Below are positions 57,089-64,000 of a stretch of DNA of 64,000 bases, one piece after another; the stretch's first letter is position 1, and every line of letters begins with the position of its first letter. A program made the translations under genes and the position numbers. The notes below the pieces were generated by a model. That model made no database searches, was not told the origin of the DNA, and was given only the letters and a program-made list of their open reading frames with translations. Source of the DNA: an uncultured Peptoniphilaceae bacterium (GTDB taxonomy: Bacteria > Bacillota > Clostridia > Tissierellales > Peptoniphilaceae); contig CALTTP010000002.1 of NCBI GenBank assembly GCA_943912255.1, forward strand, positions 124,001-188,000, written 5' to 3'.

Positions 57089-57164
57089 TAAAATTCAAAT
57101 CCTCTAGTAAAACTACTTATAATATGATAAATCCATCTAAGATTTTCATAAGAAATTACGTAAT

Positions 57165-57198
57165 TCTAAAAAATAAAGCACTCAAATACTTGAGTGCT
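57165..57198 (-). terminator. intrinsic terminator of the accessory island
   Basis: AGCACTCAA-GTAT-TTGAGTGCT (nine-base perfect stem) is followed by TTTATTTTTT on the minus strand, 73 bases after the stop of the unknown 241-residue gene. Confidence 0.85.
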
Positions 57199-57270
57199 GG
57201 GTTTTCTAAGAAACAAAAAGAGGTAAACCCCTTTCCTGAGCTTTATTTTCACTCTGAAGAAGGACACCTC

Positions 57271-57996
57271 TTAATATCTACTTAAAACTCTGTCATTTAC
57301 TCCAAACCAAACCGCTTCTTTACTAAGAAATTTGATGGAGCGAATATAAGTTTTTAATAATTTATCAAATAATTGCTCTAATTCTTTTAATGTAATGAAC
57401 CTCTCCTCAACAATATAAGTGTTGATTCCATCAAATCTAAAGATAAGCTGCTTATCCAAATACTTATTTAAGTAGTAAATCTTATCCCTTATGACTCTAT
57501 CAAAATACTTTCTTACAAGTATTTCAGTGTTCTTTTCAAAGTCTTTATAGCTCTTTATGCCTTTAATCATATATTTCTTGATTTCTCTAGTTTCTTTATC
57601 TTTATAGGTATGAAATAATTTTTTTCTACCTCTTAAATCCTTAGGGGATAATTTACTCAATACGAAATTTTCAACATAGTTAACTGCTTGAAAATTTTCA
57701 TAACCCAATGAATAAGCTTCAAGATATATTGCAAATTCTAGTCTTGATAAATCTTCATTTAAAACTTTAACTCCTGCAGCTTTTATCTCGTCAATATCCT
57801 CTCTACCTACAAAGAACTTACCGATGGCATTAAAAACCCTCTTTGTACAGCTATACTTAGGCCTAAGGGTATTGCATCTATATTCTGATTCAATTACTGA
57901 TAGTAAGAGATATAACGAGTCCAAGTCATCTTGATATAGAAATCTAGACTTTAATTCTTCTTTTAATTTGTCTTCTTTTTTCTTTGCAAGATGCAT
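57271..57996 (-). CDS. protein of unknown function, 241 residues
   Basis: I do not recognise this protein. It has no membrane segment or signal peptide and is rich in Lys, Glu, Tyr and Leu. The N-terminus is a charged helix (MHLAKKKEDKLKEELKSRF). A middle part contains CNTLRPKYSCTKRVF and FFVGREDIDEIKAAGVKVL, followed by long amphipathic stretches (YDRVIR- and YLNKYLDKQ-like) and a C-terminal segment ending VWFGVNDRVLSRY. It is probably cytoplasmic. It lies 19 bases behind the phospholipase-C-like gene with which it should be co-transcribed, and a strong terminator follows. The long open frame, the spacing and the terminator support a real gene. Confidence 0.75.
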   Translation of the reverse strand: MHLAKKKEDKLKEELKSRFLYQDDLDSLYLLLSVIESEYRCNTLRPKYSCTKRVFNAIGKFFVGREDIDEIKAAGVKVLNEDLSRLEFAIYLEAYSLGYENFQAVNYVENFVLSKLSPKDLRGRKKLFHTYKDKETREIKKYMIKGIKSYKDFEKNTEILVRKYFDRVIRDKIYYLNKYLDKQLIFRFDGINTYIVEERFITLKELEQLFDKLLKTYIRSIKFLSKEAVWFGVNDRVLSRY

Positions 57997-58015
57997 AGGC
58001 CCTCCTATATATTAA

Positions 58016-58561
58016 TCAGAATAAAAAAGAGTACCTTAGATCCTCCTGGGTTGCTAGAGCTTCCACTACATCCAATATAAAGTAAGATAGGTTTAAGCTT
58101 AAATTTAACGCAAAATCCAAATCCTGTTTAAAAGATACAGCTTTCGAATATTCTTCCTCAACTTTATTAATATAATCTGTTACCAATTTCTTTAAGTGAA
58201 TCGTTTCAAATTCGTATAGATTAATGGGTTGTACATTAATTACATTTTCTGTAAAATTATGGGATTTAACAAATCTGTTTAAATCCCCCTCATATTTATA
58301 ATGGTCTTTAAAGGAATTATCAAAAGTCCAATTTTCTTTATGAGGCAGACACATATAGTCGCTAAGAAAATGACTAATAACTCCTATTTTTGTAGAAAAA
58401 ACCTTCCTTTTAAATCTATCTAACTTTTTAAAGTTTAAAAACTTGAAGAGATAGATTAAACTGACAATCTCGTTTACTAAAAAGTCTTCACTATATTTTT
58501 TATAATGCCTTACAATCTTATATTGAGGCAAAATATCTGGGGATACTGCACCCCATGCCAT
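58016..58561 (-). CDS. zinc-dependent phospholipase C family protein (start uncertain)
   Basis: The 181 residues from the ATG at 58561 resemble small bacterial relatives of zinc phospholipase C / S1-P1 nuclease: AWGAVSPDILPQYK at the start, GVISHFLSDYMCLPHKENW near 60 (His and Asp ligands) and a helical C-terminal half. The same frame continues upstream without a stop for more codons that read PETHIIIANKLCEKV and clearly belong to the family, including the expected THxxxA motif. No ATG, GTG or TTG occurs in that extension. An ATA at 58646-58648 is placed where a start is expected, nine bases after AAAGGG. So the annotated start probably cuts off about 29 residues. There is no signal peptide. 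Confidence 0.7.
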   Translation of the reverse strand: MAWGAVSPDILPQYKIVRHYKKYSEDFLVNEIVSLIYLFKFLNFKKLDRFKRKVFSTKIGVISHFLSDYMCLPHKENWTFDNSFKDHYKYEGDLNRFVKSHNFTENVINVQPINLYEFETIHLKKLVTDYINKVEEEYSKAVSFKQDLDFALNLSLNLSYFILDVVEALATQEDLRYSFLF

Positions 58562-58696
58562 CCATTTCCTACTTAAGTTTAAATCATAAGTTTCATTTAC
58601 CTTTTCGCAAAGCTTGTTTGCGATTATTATATGTGTTTCAGGAAATATAGTTGAACACCCTTTCTTTTGTTAATTCTAAATTAACTGCCAATTAGA

Positions 58697-58725
58697 ATGT
58701 TATCAAAACACTAGCTAAAAGTCAA
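58697..58725 (-). promoter_or_regulatory. promoter of the phospholipase-like gene and its neighbour
   Basis: On the minus strand TTGACT (58720-58725) and TAACAT (58697-58702) are 17 bases apart, just behind the macro-like gene. Transcription would start near 58690. Confidence 0.6.
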
Positions 58726-58730
58726 TGAAA

Positions 58731-59168
58731 TTACCTGCAAAGATATACTATAAAATCATCGAATTTATGAGCCTCAGAATTAAGCACCCTATTGAGACTT
58801 TCAATATAATCCTGACTATATTTCTCCTTTAAATAGTCGATATTAATAGCTAGTGACATGATATCATACTGTTTTGCAGTCTTAATAATCTCATTAAATG
58901 AATTATCAAAAAGCCTCTTATTAATTTCAGAATCAATATCTTCTGGTAAGACAGTTAGTAAAATATAAAGTTGCCTCAAATCATATCCAGGTATTATTCT
59001 TACTCCTCCTGTTGGACAACCTTGTATTTTCGTCAAAGATTCCGACGCTCTAGAGCCTGCTCTCTCCATTAAATCCTGTGAACCTTCTAAAAGATCATTA
59101 GTACTAAAGAATACTATAGCCTCACTGTCCACATCAAAAATTTTTTCAAAGGTATACCTTATATCCAT
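58731..59168 (-). CDS. divergent macro-domain-like protein
   Basis: This 145-residue protein resembles an ADP-ribose-binding macro domain. EAIVFFSTNDLLEGSQDLMERAGS aligns with the strand and loop that in canonical members reads DAIVNAANxxLxGGGGV. CPTGGVRIIPGYDLRQLYILLTV aligns with GCPTGEAxITxGYNLPAKYVIHTV. The later helix-strand (FNEIIKTAKQYDIMSLAINI) also fits. The NAAN motif and its catalytic Asn are replaced (STND), and the final GxSTGxYG-like loop is not seen, so hydrolase activity is doubtful and it may only bind a ligand. The ATG at 59168 is preferred over a GTG two codons earlier. It has its own promoter, and sfsA is divergent. Confidence 0.65.
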   Translation of the reverse strand: MDIRYTFEKIFDVDSEAIVFFSTNDLLEGSQDLMERAGSRASESLTKIQGCPTGGVRIIPGYDLRQLYILLTVLPEDIDSEINKRLFDNSFNEIIKTAKQYDIMSLAINIDYLKEKYSQDYIESLNRVLNSEAHKFDDFIVYLCR

Positions 59169-59191
59169 ATCCACCCACCTTATAGATTTTT

Positions 59192-59220
59192 AGTATATAA
59201 TAAGAAAGTAAGAAAATCAA
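59192..59220 (-). promoter_or_regulatory. promoter of the macro-domain-like gene
   Basis: On the minus strand TTGATT (59215-59220) and TATACT (59192-59197) are 17 bases apart. It overlaps a plus-strand TATAAT (59196-59201) that may serve sfsA. Confidence 0.55.
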
Positions 59221-59232
59221 TAAGGAGTTATA

Positions 59233-59952
59233 ATGTATACAAATATTTACAAAGGTATTTTTATAAAAAGATTGAATAGATTTTTAGCTTTAGTCCATGT
59301 TAATAACGCTTTAGAATTGATTCATGTAAAAAATACAGGTCGCTGTTTAGAAATCTTACAACCAGGAGTTCTTTGCTATTTGGAAAAATCTAATAATCCC
59401 AATAGAAAAACTAAGTACTCCTTGATATCCGTTGAAAAAAACGATGCACTTATAAATATAGATTCACAGATTACAAATGAAATTATTTACAACTCAATTA
59501 AATCAAAGGAATTATTAGCTTATTTAAAACCTAAAAATTTAAAGAGAGAAGTTGTATATGGATCTTCTAGATTTGATATATCCTTTTTTTCCCAAAGCCA
59601 GGAAAAACAATATTATTTAGAAGTAAAAGGCGTAACTTTAGAAGAAAATGGAATAGCAAAATTTCCCGATGCTCCAACTACAAGGGGTACTAAACACTTA
59701 AAGGAGCTTATAGATGCAAAAACAAAAGGTTATGGAGCTATTATACTTTTCTTAGTCCAAATGGAAAATGTAGACTATTTTACCCCAAATTATATAAGGG
59801 ATTCAAAATTTTGCAAAGCTCTTAAAGAGGCTAAGAAAGATGGAGTAATAGTTTTAGCATATAACACTAAGATAAGCAGTACCAATATAGAATTTTATAA
59901 GGAAATACCGGTGATCTTTAATGAAGAATATAGCCATAATATCAGAATATAA
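59233..59952 (+). CDS. sfsA: sugar fermentation stimulation protein SfsA family
   Basis: SfsA-family proteins carry an N-terminal OB-type domain and a C-terminal nuclease-like (PD-(D/E)xK) domain. They were named for an effect on maltose metabolism in E. coli, and their true activity is unclear. The 239-residue protein shows FIKRLNRFLALV and LIHVKNTGRCLEIL in the OB part. The nuclease-like core contains RFDISFF, YLEVKGVTLEENGIAKFPDAPTTRGTKHLKEL near 128 and GAIILFLVQM. AAGGAG lies seven bases upstream of the ATG. It overlaps tmcAL by 32 bases. Confidence 0.92.
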   Translation: MYTNIYKGIFIKRLNRFLALVHVNNALELIHVKNTGRCLEILQPGVLCYLEKSNNPNRKTKYSLISVEKNDALINIDSQITNEIIYNSIKSKELLAYLKPKNLKREVVYGSSRFDISFFSQSQEKQYYLEVKGVTLEENGIAKFPDAPTTRGTKHLKELIDAKTKGYGAIILFLVQMENVDYFTPNYIRDSKFCKALKEAKKDGVIVLAYNTKISSTNIEFYKEIPVIFNEEYSHNIRI

Positions 59953-61117
59953 TCCCTTTCATAAAGGACATCTCTATCAAATAAATGAAATTAAGAAGAT
60001 TTATTCTAATAGTAGAATCATATCTATAATGTCTGGAAACTTCGTTCAAAGAGGTGAACCTGCAATTTTAAATAAATATGAAAGGTGTAAAAACGCTATT
60101 TTGTCAGGAGTGGATTTAGTATTACAAATCCCTACAATTTACTCTCTTCAATCTGCAGAAAACTTTGCTCTCGGTTCAATAAAAATCTTAAGGGAATTAA
60201 AAATTATAGATTTTTTATCCTTTGGAATAGAATCTAGTGATTTTAACAGTCTTTATAAGATTGCTGAAGTCCAGTATAAAAATGAAAAAGTTTTAAGAGA
60301 AGAGATATCTATAATAATGAATAAGGGTTTTTCTTTTCCAAAAGCCTTTGAAATGGCCACAAATAAATTTTTAGATCTAGATATTAAGGATTGTTTTTTA
60401 TCAAATAATATCCTAGCTTTGGAATATATAAAATCAACCTTTAAAACAAAATACAATTTGAATTTTCTACCAATTTTAAGACAAGGTTCTAATCATTTAG
60501 TTGATAAAGTCGAAAAAAATAAACAACCTTCTGCTTCAGCAATAAGAGAGAGTATCTACAATGACAAATTAGATACTATTTCAAATTATCTACCTGATTC
60601 TTCTTTCCAATCATTGAAAGGATTAGGAAAAAAACCTGATTACTACGATTTAATAAAATACGTTTTTTTAATTGAAAATATGGACTTTACCACAATTACA
60701 GGATATGAGGAAGGAATAGATAATCTAATTTTAAAGAATTTAAAAATATCTAAATCCTATGATGAATTTTTGGAAAAATCCAAGAGTAAAAGGTATAAGG
60801 AAAGCAGATTAAAAAGATACCTATTAAACTGCCTACTACATGTCACTAAAAATTTTGTAGATGAATCTATTGATAAAAGGCCAACCTTCGTCAATATTTT
60901 AGGATTTAATGAAAGAGGTTTATCCATCATTAAGGAGATTTCTCAATATTCTAATATTGAATTAATAGTAAATAAAAGAGACTTTAAGCTTACAGATGCC
61001 AATTCCATAGAACTTTTTAAATTGGAAGAAAAGGCTACTGATCTTTACAATATCATAAGTAAAGAATTAAAATCCGAATATCAGTATATGCCAGTAATTA
61101 AAAAAGAGGATAGTTAG
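59921..61117 (+). CDS. tmcAL: tRNA(Met) cytidine acetate ligase TmcAL
   Basis: TmcAL activates acetate with ATP and makes N4-acetylcytidine at the wobble base of elongator tRNA-Met; it replaces TmcA in Firmicutes. The 398-residue protein (YlbM family) has the nucleotidyltransferase motif SEYNPFHKGHLYQI near 8-21, MSGNFVQRGEPAIL near 37, the PSASAIRESI segment near 204 that contributes the second ATP contact, and a helical C-terminal domain. The start lies within sfsA, a 32-base overlap, and the stop codon lies in the terminator loop. Confidence 0.94.
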   Translation: MKNIAIISEYNPFHKGHLYQINEIKKIYSNSRIISIMSGNFVQRGEPAILNKYERCKNAILSGVDLVLQIPTIYSLQSAENFALGSIKILRELKIIDFLSFGIESSDFNSLYKIAEVQYKNEKVLREEISIIMNKGFSFPKAFEMATNKFLDLDIKDCFLSNNILALEYIKSTFKTKYNLNFLPILRQGSNHLVDKVEKNKQPSASAIRESIYNDKLDTISNYLPDSSFQSLKGLGKKPDYYDLIKYVFLIENMDFTTITGYEEGIDNLILKNLKISKSYDEFLEKSKSKRYKESRLKRYLLNCLLHVTKNFVDESIDKRPTFVNILGFNERGLSIIKEISQYSNIELIVNKRDFKLTDANSIELFKLEEKATDLYNIISKELKSEYQYMPVIKKEDS

Positions 61118-61137
61118 TATCCTATCCTCTTTAAAAA
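61105..61137 (+). terminator. terminator of sfsA-tmcAL
   Basis: AGAGGATAG / CTATCCTCT is a perfect nine-base inverted repeat whose loop contains the tmcAL stop codon. The tail is TTTAAAAAAA, so it works better as the A-rich side for the converging map gene. Confidence 0.65.
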
Positions 61138-61171
61138 AATTACATAATCTTTGATTTGAATGACCTGTTTA

Positions 61172-61939
61172 TTAAATATAAGACTCCTCGTCTTTTTGTA
61201 AAGTCAAAATTCTGGGACCGTCTTTTGTAATAGCTAGAGTATGCTCATATTGACATGATATACTACCATCTTTTGTCCTGGCAGTCCAACCATCTCTATC
61301 TATTTTACTTTTCCAATCCCCTATATTTATCATGGGCTCAATGGTTATTACCATTCCTTCTTGAAGCCTTAAACCTCTACCTTCTTTTCCATAATGAGGT
61401 ACCATAGGATCTTCGTGCATTGATCTTCCTATTCCATGTCCTGTGAATTCTCTTACAACTGAAAATCCCTTAGCCTCTGCATTAGCTTGAATAACCGCCC
61501 CAATATCACCTAGTCTATTTCCGATTATAGCCTTTTCTATTCCCAGATATAGACATTCTTTTGTGGTTTTCATAAGGTCTAAAATCAGGCTGGATACTTC
61601 CCCTACTCTATAACTCCAAGCGGAGTCACCCATGAAACCATCATATTCCACAACGGTGTCCACTGTAATAATATCCCCGTCTTTTAGTTTTTGCTCCGAT
61701 GGAAATCCATGACAAATAACATCGTTTACAGATGTACAGGTTGCATAGGGAAATCCTTGATATCCGATTTGGGAAGGTATGGCTTTTTGTTTTCTTATAA
61801 AATCTTCACAAAATTTATTTATTTCGGAAGTAGTGATTCCAGGTCTAATTATATTTCTTAGCTCTTCATGCATTCTAGCAACAATTTGGCCAGACTTATA
61901 CATTTTTTCTATCTCAGTTGAATTTTTAATATATATCAA
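61172..61939 (-). CDS. map: methionine aminopeptidase, type I
   Basis: Map removes the initiator Met after deformylation. The 255-residue protein has the five metal ligands in order: Asp in DTVVEYDGFMGDSAW near 93 and 104, His in TGHGIGRSMHE near 167, Glu in ITIEPMINIG near 201 and the terminal CQYEHTLAIT Glu near 232. It lacks the N-terminal zinc-finger extension. It starts four bases inside the stop of the CNNM-type gene; map is usually near the ribosomal operons, so this is a second or relocated copy. Confidence 0.93.
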   Translation of the reverse strand: MIYIKNSTEIEKMYKSGQIVARMHEELRNIIRPGITTSEINKFCEDFIRKQKAIPSQIGYQGFPYATCTSVNDVICHGFPSEQKLKDGDIITVDTVVEYDGFMGDSAWSYRVGEVSSLILDLMKTTKECLYLGIEKAIIGNRLGDIGAVIQANAEAKGFSVVREFTGHGIGRSMHEDPMVPHYGKEGRGLRLQEGMVITIEPMINIGDWKSKIDRDGWTARTKDGSISCQYEHTLAITKDGPRILTLQKDEESYI

Positions 61940-63294
61940 TACTCTTCTTGCTCCTCTGTTTCTTCTCTCCTTTGAAATTCTTCCGAAAGAATAACTTTTA
62001 CCAGCTGTATTCTCTTATTTTTAACCGTTTCAACATTAAATTGAACTCCTTCTACTTCCAAGGAAGGTTTTTCACCATCTCTTGGAATATATCCTAGATG
62101 GTAGATAATAAATCCGCCAACTGTATCATAATCTTCCGTATCTTCATCGAATTTACTTCCAATTCTATAGTTTAATTCATCAATTTCTAAAGTCCCTTTA
62201 ACAGAAAAAGTATTTGAATTAATTATCTTAAAATCCGGCTCTTCTTGGTCATATTCGTCATAAATATCCCCCATAATCTCTTCAATAAGATCTTCCATGG
62301 TAACAATTCCAGAAAAACCACCATATTCATCTATTAAAACGGCAAAATGAACCTTGGACTCTTGTAATTCTAAAAATAATTCATTAATATTTTTTCTTTC
62401 AGGTACAAAATACGCAGGTTTAATGATCTTTCTAATATTGACATTGTTAAATCCATGCTCAAAGGCTTCCCTCATAAAGTCCTTAATGTATAAAATTCCT
62501 ATAATATTGTCAATATCATCTTCATAAACTGGAATTCTACTATATTTCAGTTCCATCATCTCGCCAATATACTCATCAATGGAACTGGAAATATCGATAC
62601 AAAAAACTTCAGTACGAGCAGTCATTATATCCTCTGCAAGTATGTCGTCAAATCCAATTACAGAATCAATCATTTCCCTTTCTACAGGATCAATTATCCC
62701 CTGCTCTTGACCTACTTCTACAATGGATTTGATTTCCTCAAGGGTAACCTTAGCTTCCATTCCGCTGGTATCTTGACCTAAAAGTCTTAAAATTCCATTT
62801 GTTGTTGCAGACAGCAAAAATACAAAAGGTTTCATAATTTTAGAGAAAAAGTTCACTACTCCAATAGAAGCCATGGAAAATTTCTCTGCATTTTGTAAAG
62901 CAACTCTCTTAGGTATCAGTTCTCCAAAAACCAAATTAAAGTATGCTAGTACAACAGTCAATAAAATAAAAGCCAAGTTTCCTGAATAAGGTATTCCCAA
63001 TTTAAAAAATAGCTTGCCAATTTCCTTTGAAAGTCCTACTGATGCAGAACCTGCTGAAAAGAAACCCGCCAATGTAATACCTACTTGTATGGTGGAAAGA
63101 AACCTGGATGGTTCCGCCATTAAATTCAAAAGAATTTTAGCCCTTTTATTTCCTTTTTCTTCTGCTAAATATTTTATTTTTTTCCTATCAACAGATACTA
63201 TGGCCATTTCGGCTGCTGCAAAAAAACCATTAATTGCTGTCAATATCAATAATATTGCTATCTGCTTCGGGACATCCGGTACAGTATCTCCCAT
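61936..63294 (-). CDS. CNNM/CorC-type membrane protein with CBS pair
   Basis: This is a 452-residue hemolysin-C-family protein. It has an N-terminal DUF21/CNNM domain with about four hydrophobic spans (AILLILTAINGFFAAAEMAIV, LSTIQVGITLAGFFSAGSASVGL, LAFILLTVVLAYFNLVFGELIPKRVAL, MKPFVFLLSATTNGILRLL). Then come two CBS repeats (DIMTARTEVFCIDISS near 225 and KPAYFVPERKNINELFLEL) and the C-terminal CorC/HlyC domain (FSVKGTLEIDELN, DYDTVGGFIIYHLG). Homologues export magnesium or other divalent cations or act as accessory proteins. AGGAGGA precedes the ATG and map follows with an overlap. Confidence 0.9.
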   Translation of the reverse strand: MGDTVPDVPKQIAILLILTAINGFFAAAEMAIVSVDRKKIKYLAEEKGNKRAKILLNLMAEPSRFLSTIQVGITLAGFFSAGSASVGLSKEIGKLFFKLGIPYSGNLAFILLTVVLAYFNLVFGELIPKRVALQNAEKFSMASIGVVNFFSKIMKPFVFLLSATTNGILRLLGQDTSGMEAKVTLEEIKSIVEVGQEQGIIDPVEREMIDSVIGFDDILAEDIMTARTEVFCIDISSSIDEYIGEMMELKYSRIPVYEDDIDNIIGILYIKDFMREAFEHGFNNVNIRKIIKPAYFVPERKNINELFLELQESKVHFAVLIDEYGGFSGIVTMEDLIEEIMGDIYDEYDQEEPDFKIINSNTFSVKGTLEIDELNYRIGSKFDEDTEDYDTVGGFIIYHLGYIPRDGEKPSLEVEGVQFNVETVKNKRIQLVKVILSEEFQRREETEEQEEY

Positions 63295-63356
63295 AATTCC
63301 TCCTAAAAATAATCGTTATTATTTAATATAACACATAAACCAGGGAAAAAAAAGTA

Positions 63357-64000
63357 TTAAATAGGCAATTCTACAATAAATGTGTTGCCCTTATTCTCAT
63401 AATTTTTCCAATATATTTTTCCATTATGATTTTCCACAATTGTTTTAGCAATAGCTAATCCTAGACCATATCCCCCTTCTGAATTTCTAGATCTAGACTT
63501 AGACTCTCTAACAAATCTTTCAAAAATTTTATTAGCACAATTTTCATCAATAGGTGGCCCAATTGAAGTTACTGAAAATATTATCCTCTTTTCCTTTTCA
63601 TAAAGTTTAATATCTATATCGTTATGTGGTTTAGAGTATTTACAAGCATTATCCATAAGAATTATAGCCAACCTCTTTAATTGATTTTTATCTCCATGAA
63701 TCAATAAGTCTTCAGTCATCTTTTTAAATACGATATTTAAATCATTTTCAAAAGCTATGGATTCAAAAGTGAGGGCCACTTCTTCTACAAGTTCTGAAAA
63801 ATTGACCTTCTCCAAGTTAAAATTCATATTATTAGCATCTTTTTTTGCCAAAAATAACATTTCTTCAACTAAGTCCTTCATCCTCTTAGTTTCTAGTTCC
63901 GTGTTTTCTATCCACTTTATTTGATCATTCTCATAGTTATCATATTTTTTTAATATCTTTAAATTGGCCAATATTACAGTAAGGGGAGTTTTTAACTCAT
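63357..64000 (-). CDS. sensor histidine kinase, partial (N-terminus missing)
   Basis: This is the C-terminal part (about 213 residues) of a membrane sensor kinase whose 5' end lies beyond the window. The last codons before the edge read HELKTPLTVILANL, the H-box, although the His codon is split by the window edge. Further motifs are LAIILMDNACKYS (N box), GYGLGLAIAKTIVENHNGKIYW (G2/F region) and the terminal NTFIVELPI. The catalytic ATP-binding domain is complete. A response regulator should lie upstream. An internal Met (63971) could be mistaken for the start. It is followed by the CNNM-type gene after 62 bases with no clear terminator. Confidence 0.9.
   Translation of the reverse strand, partial: ELKTPLTVILANLKILKKYDNYENDQIKWIENTELETKRMKDLVEEMLFLAKKDANNMNFNLEKVNFSELVEEVALTFESIAFENDLNIVFKKMTEDLLIHGDKNQLKRLAIILMDNACKYSKPHNDIDIKLYEKEKRIIFSVTSIGPPIDENCANKIFERFVRESKSRSRNSEGGYGLGLAIAKTIVENHNGKIYWKNYENKGNTFIVELPI

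Noticed and set aside
57034..57285. 83-codon plus-strand open frame across the ruvC promoter and the island terminator
   Set aside because: It overlaps the ruvC start, contains the palindromic terminator and has no ribosome-binding site or recognisable protein pattern.
57271..59168. Toxin-antitoxin or anti-phage system built on the macro domain (DarTG-like)
   Set aside because: No ADP-ribosyltransferase signature is visible in either neighbour, and the macro domain lacks its usual catalytic motif, so the claim is unsupported.

Overview
The window is an AT-rich stretch of a Gram-positive (Firmicutes-type) chromosome. Strong GGAGG-type ribosome-binding sites, T-box leaders, PrkC/PrpC, FakA/Asp23, RqcH and the amidotransferase GatCAB all point to the Bacillota. 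The gene repertoire (glutamate dehydrogenase, GatCAB, no sporulation or RemA genes in their usual slots) and the protein sequences look most like an anaerobic, amino-acid-fermenting member of the Tissierellia/Peptoniphilaceae; that placement is inference. Almost everything is core housekeeping on the minus strand, so the text below follows transcription from high to low coordinates where that helps.

Layout. 1-8110: a glycine T-box leader heads glyS, a glutaredoxin-like gene, gdh, an OGG-type DNA glycosylase, gatC-gatA-gatB, rdgB and a partial YfcE-type phosphodiesterase, with no visible terminator between them. 8135-11745: recG, rsmD, coaD and a DivIVA-like coiled-coil gene. 11887-13888: asp23-fakA, divergent from rpmB (L28), with facing promoters. 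14463-29606: a nearly gapless 16-gene run, yicC-gmk-rpoZ-coaBC-priA-def-fmt-(zinc protease)-rsmB-rlmN-prpC-prkC-rsgA-rpe-thiT-thiN, the same backbone order as in Bacillus but without remA and spoVM. 29803-34130: rqcH and smpB-rnr converge on one shared terminator. 34193-38029: nitroreductase, TPR protein and the molybdate transporter modABC. 38082-40487: an UvrD-like helicase, a small membrane protein and tRNA-Arg(UCG). 40494-41753: hslO and a cold-shock gene with its promoter. 41770-47233: a valine T-box leader, valS, folC, hpt and a frameshifted methyltransferase. 47230-57062: ruvC-ruvA-ruvB-queA-tgt-yajC, then recJ, relA, dtd and an MBL-fold hydrolase. 57177-59220: a small accessory island (macro-domain-like protein, zinc phospholipase-C-like protein, one unknown). 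59233-61117: sfsA-tmcAL. 61172-64000: map, a CNNM/CorC-type membrane protein and a partial sensor histidine kinase.

How the genes work together. The window is dominated by translation and its quality control (two T-box-regulated synthetases, GatCAB, Def/Fmt/Map, RlmN, RsmB, RsmD, Tgt/QueA, TmcAL, Dtd, RqcH, SmpB, RNase R), DNA repair and recombination (RuvABC, RecG, RecJ, PriA, OGG, UvrD-like), and envelope/stress signalling (PrkC/PrpC, RelA, Asp23/FakA, Hsp33, Csp). I saw no insertion sequence, prophage, CRISPR array or obvious defence system. The most unusual items are the 57.2-59.2 kb island, where one gene appears to lack a canonical start codon and another is a macro domain without its usual Asn motif; a frameshift in a homopolymer of a methyltransferase gene; an inverted repeat exactly at the predicted start of the cold-shock mRNA; and a recurring extended -10 promoter (TGTTATAAT). 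I did not find a convincing new multi-gene system.
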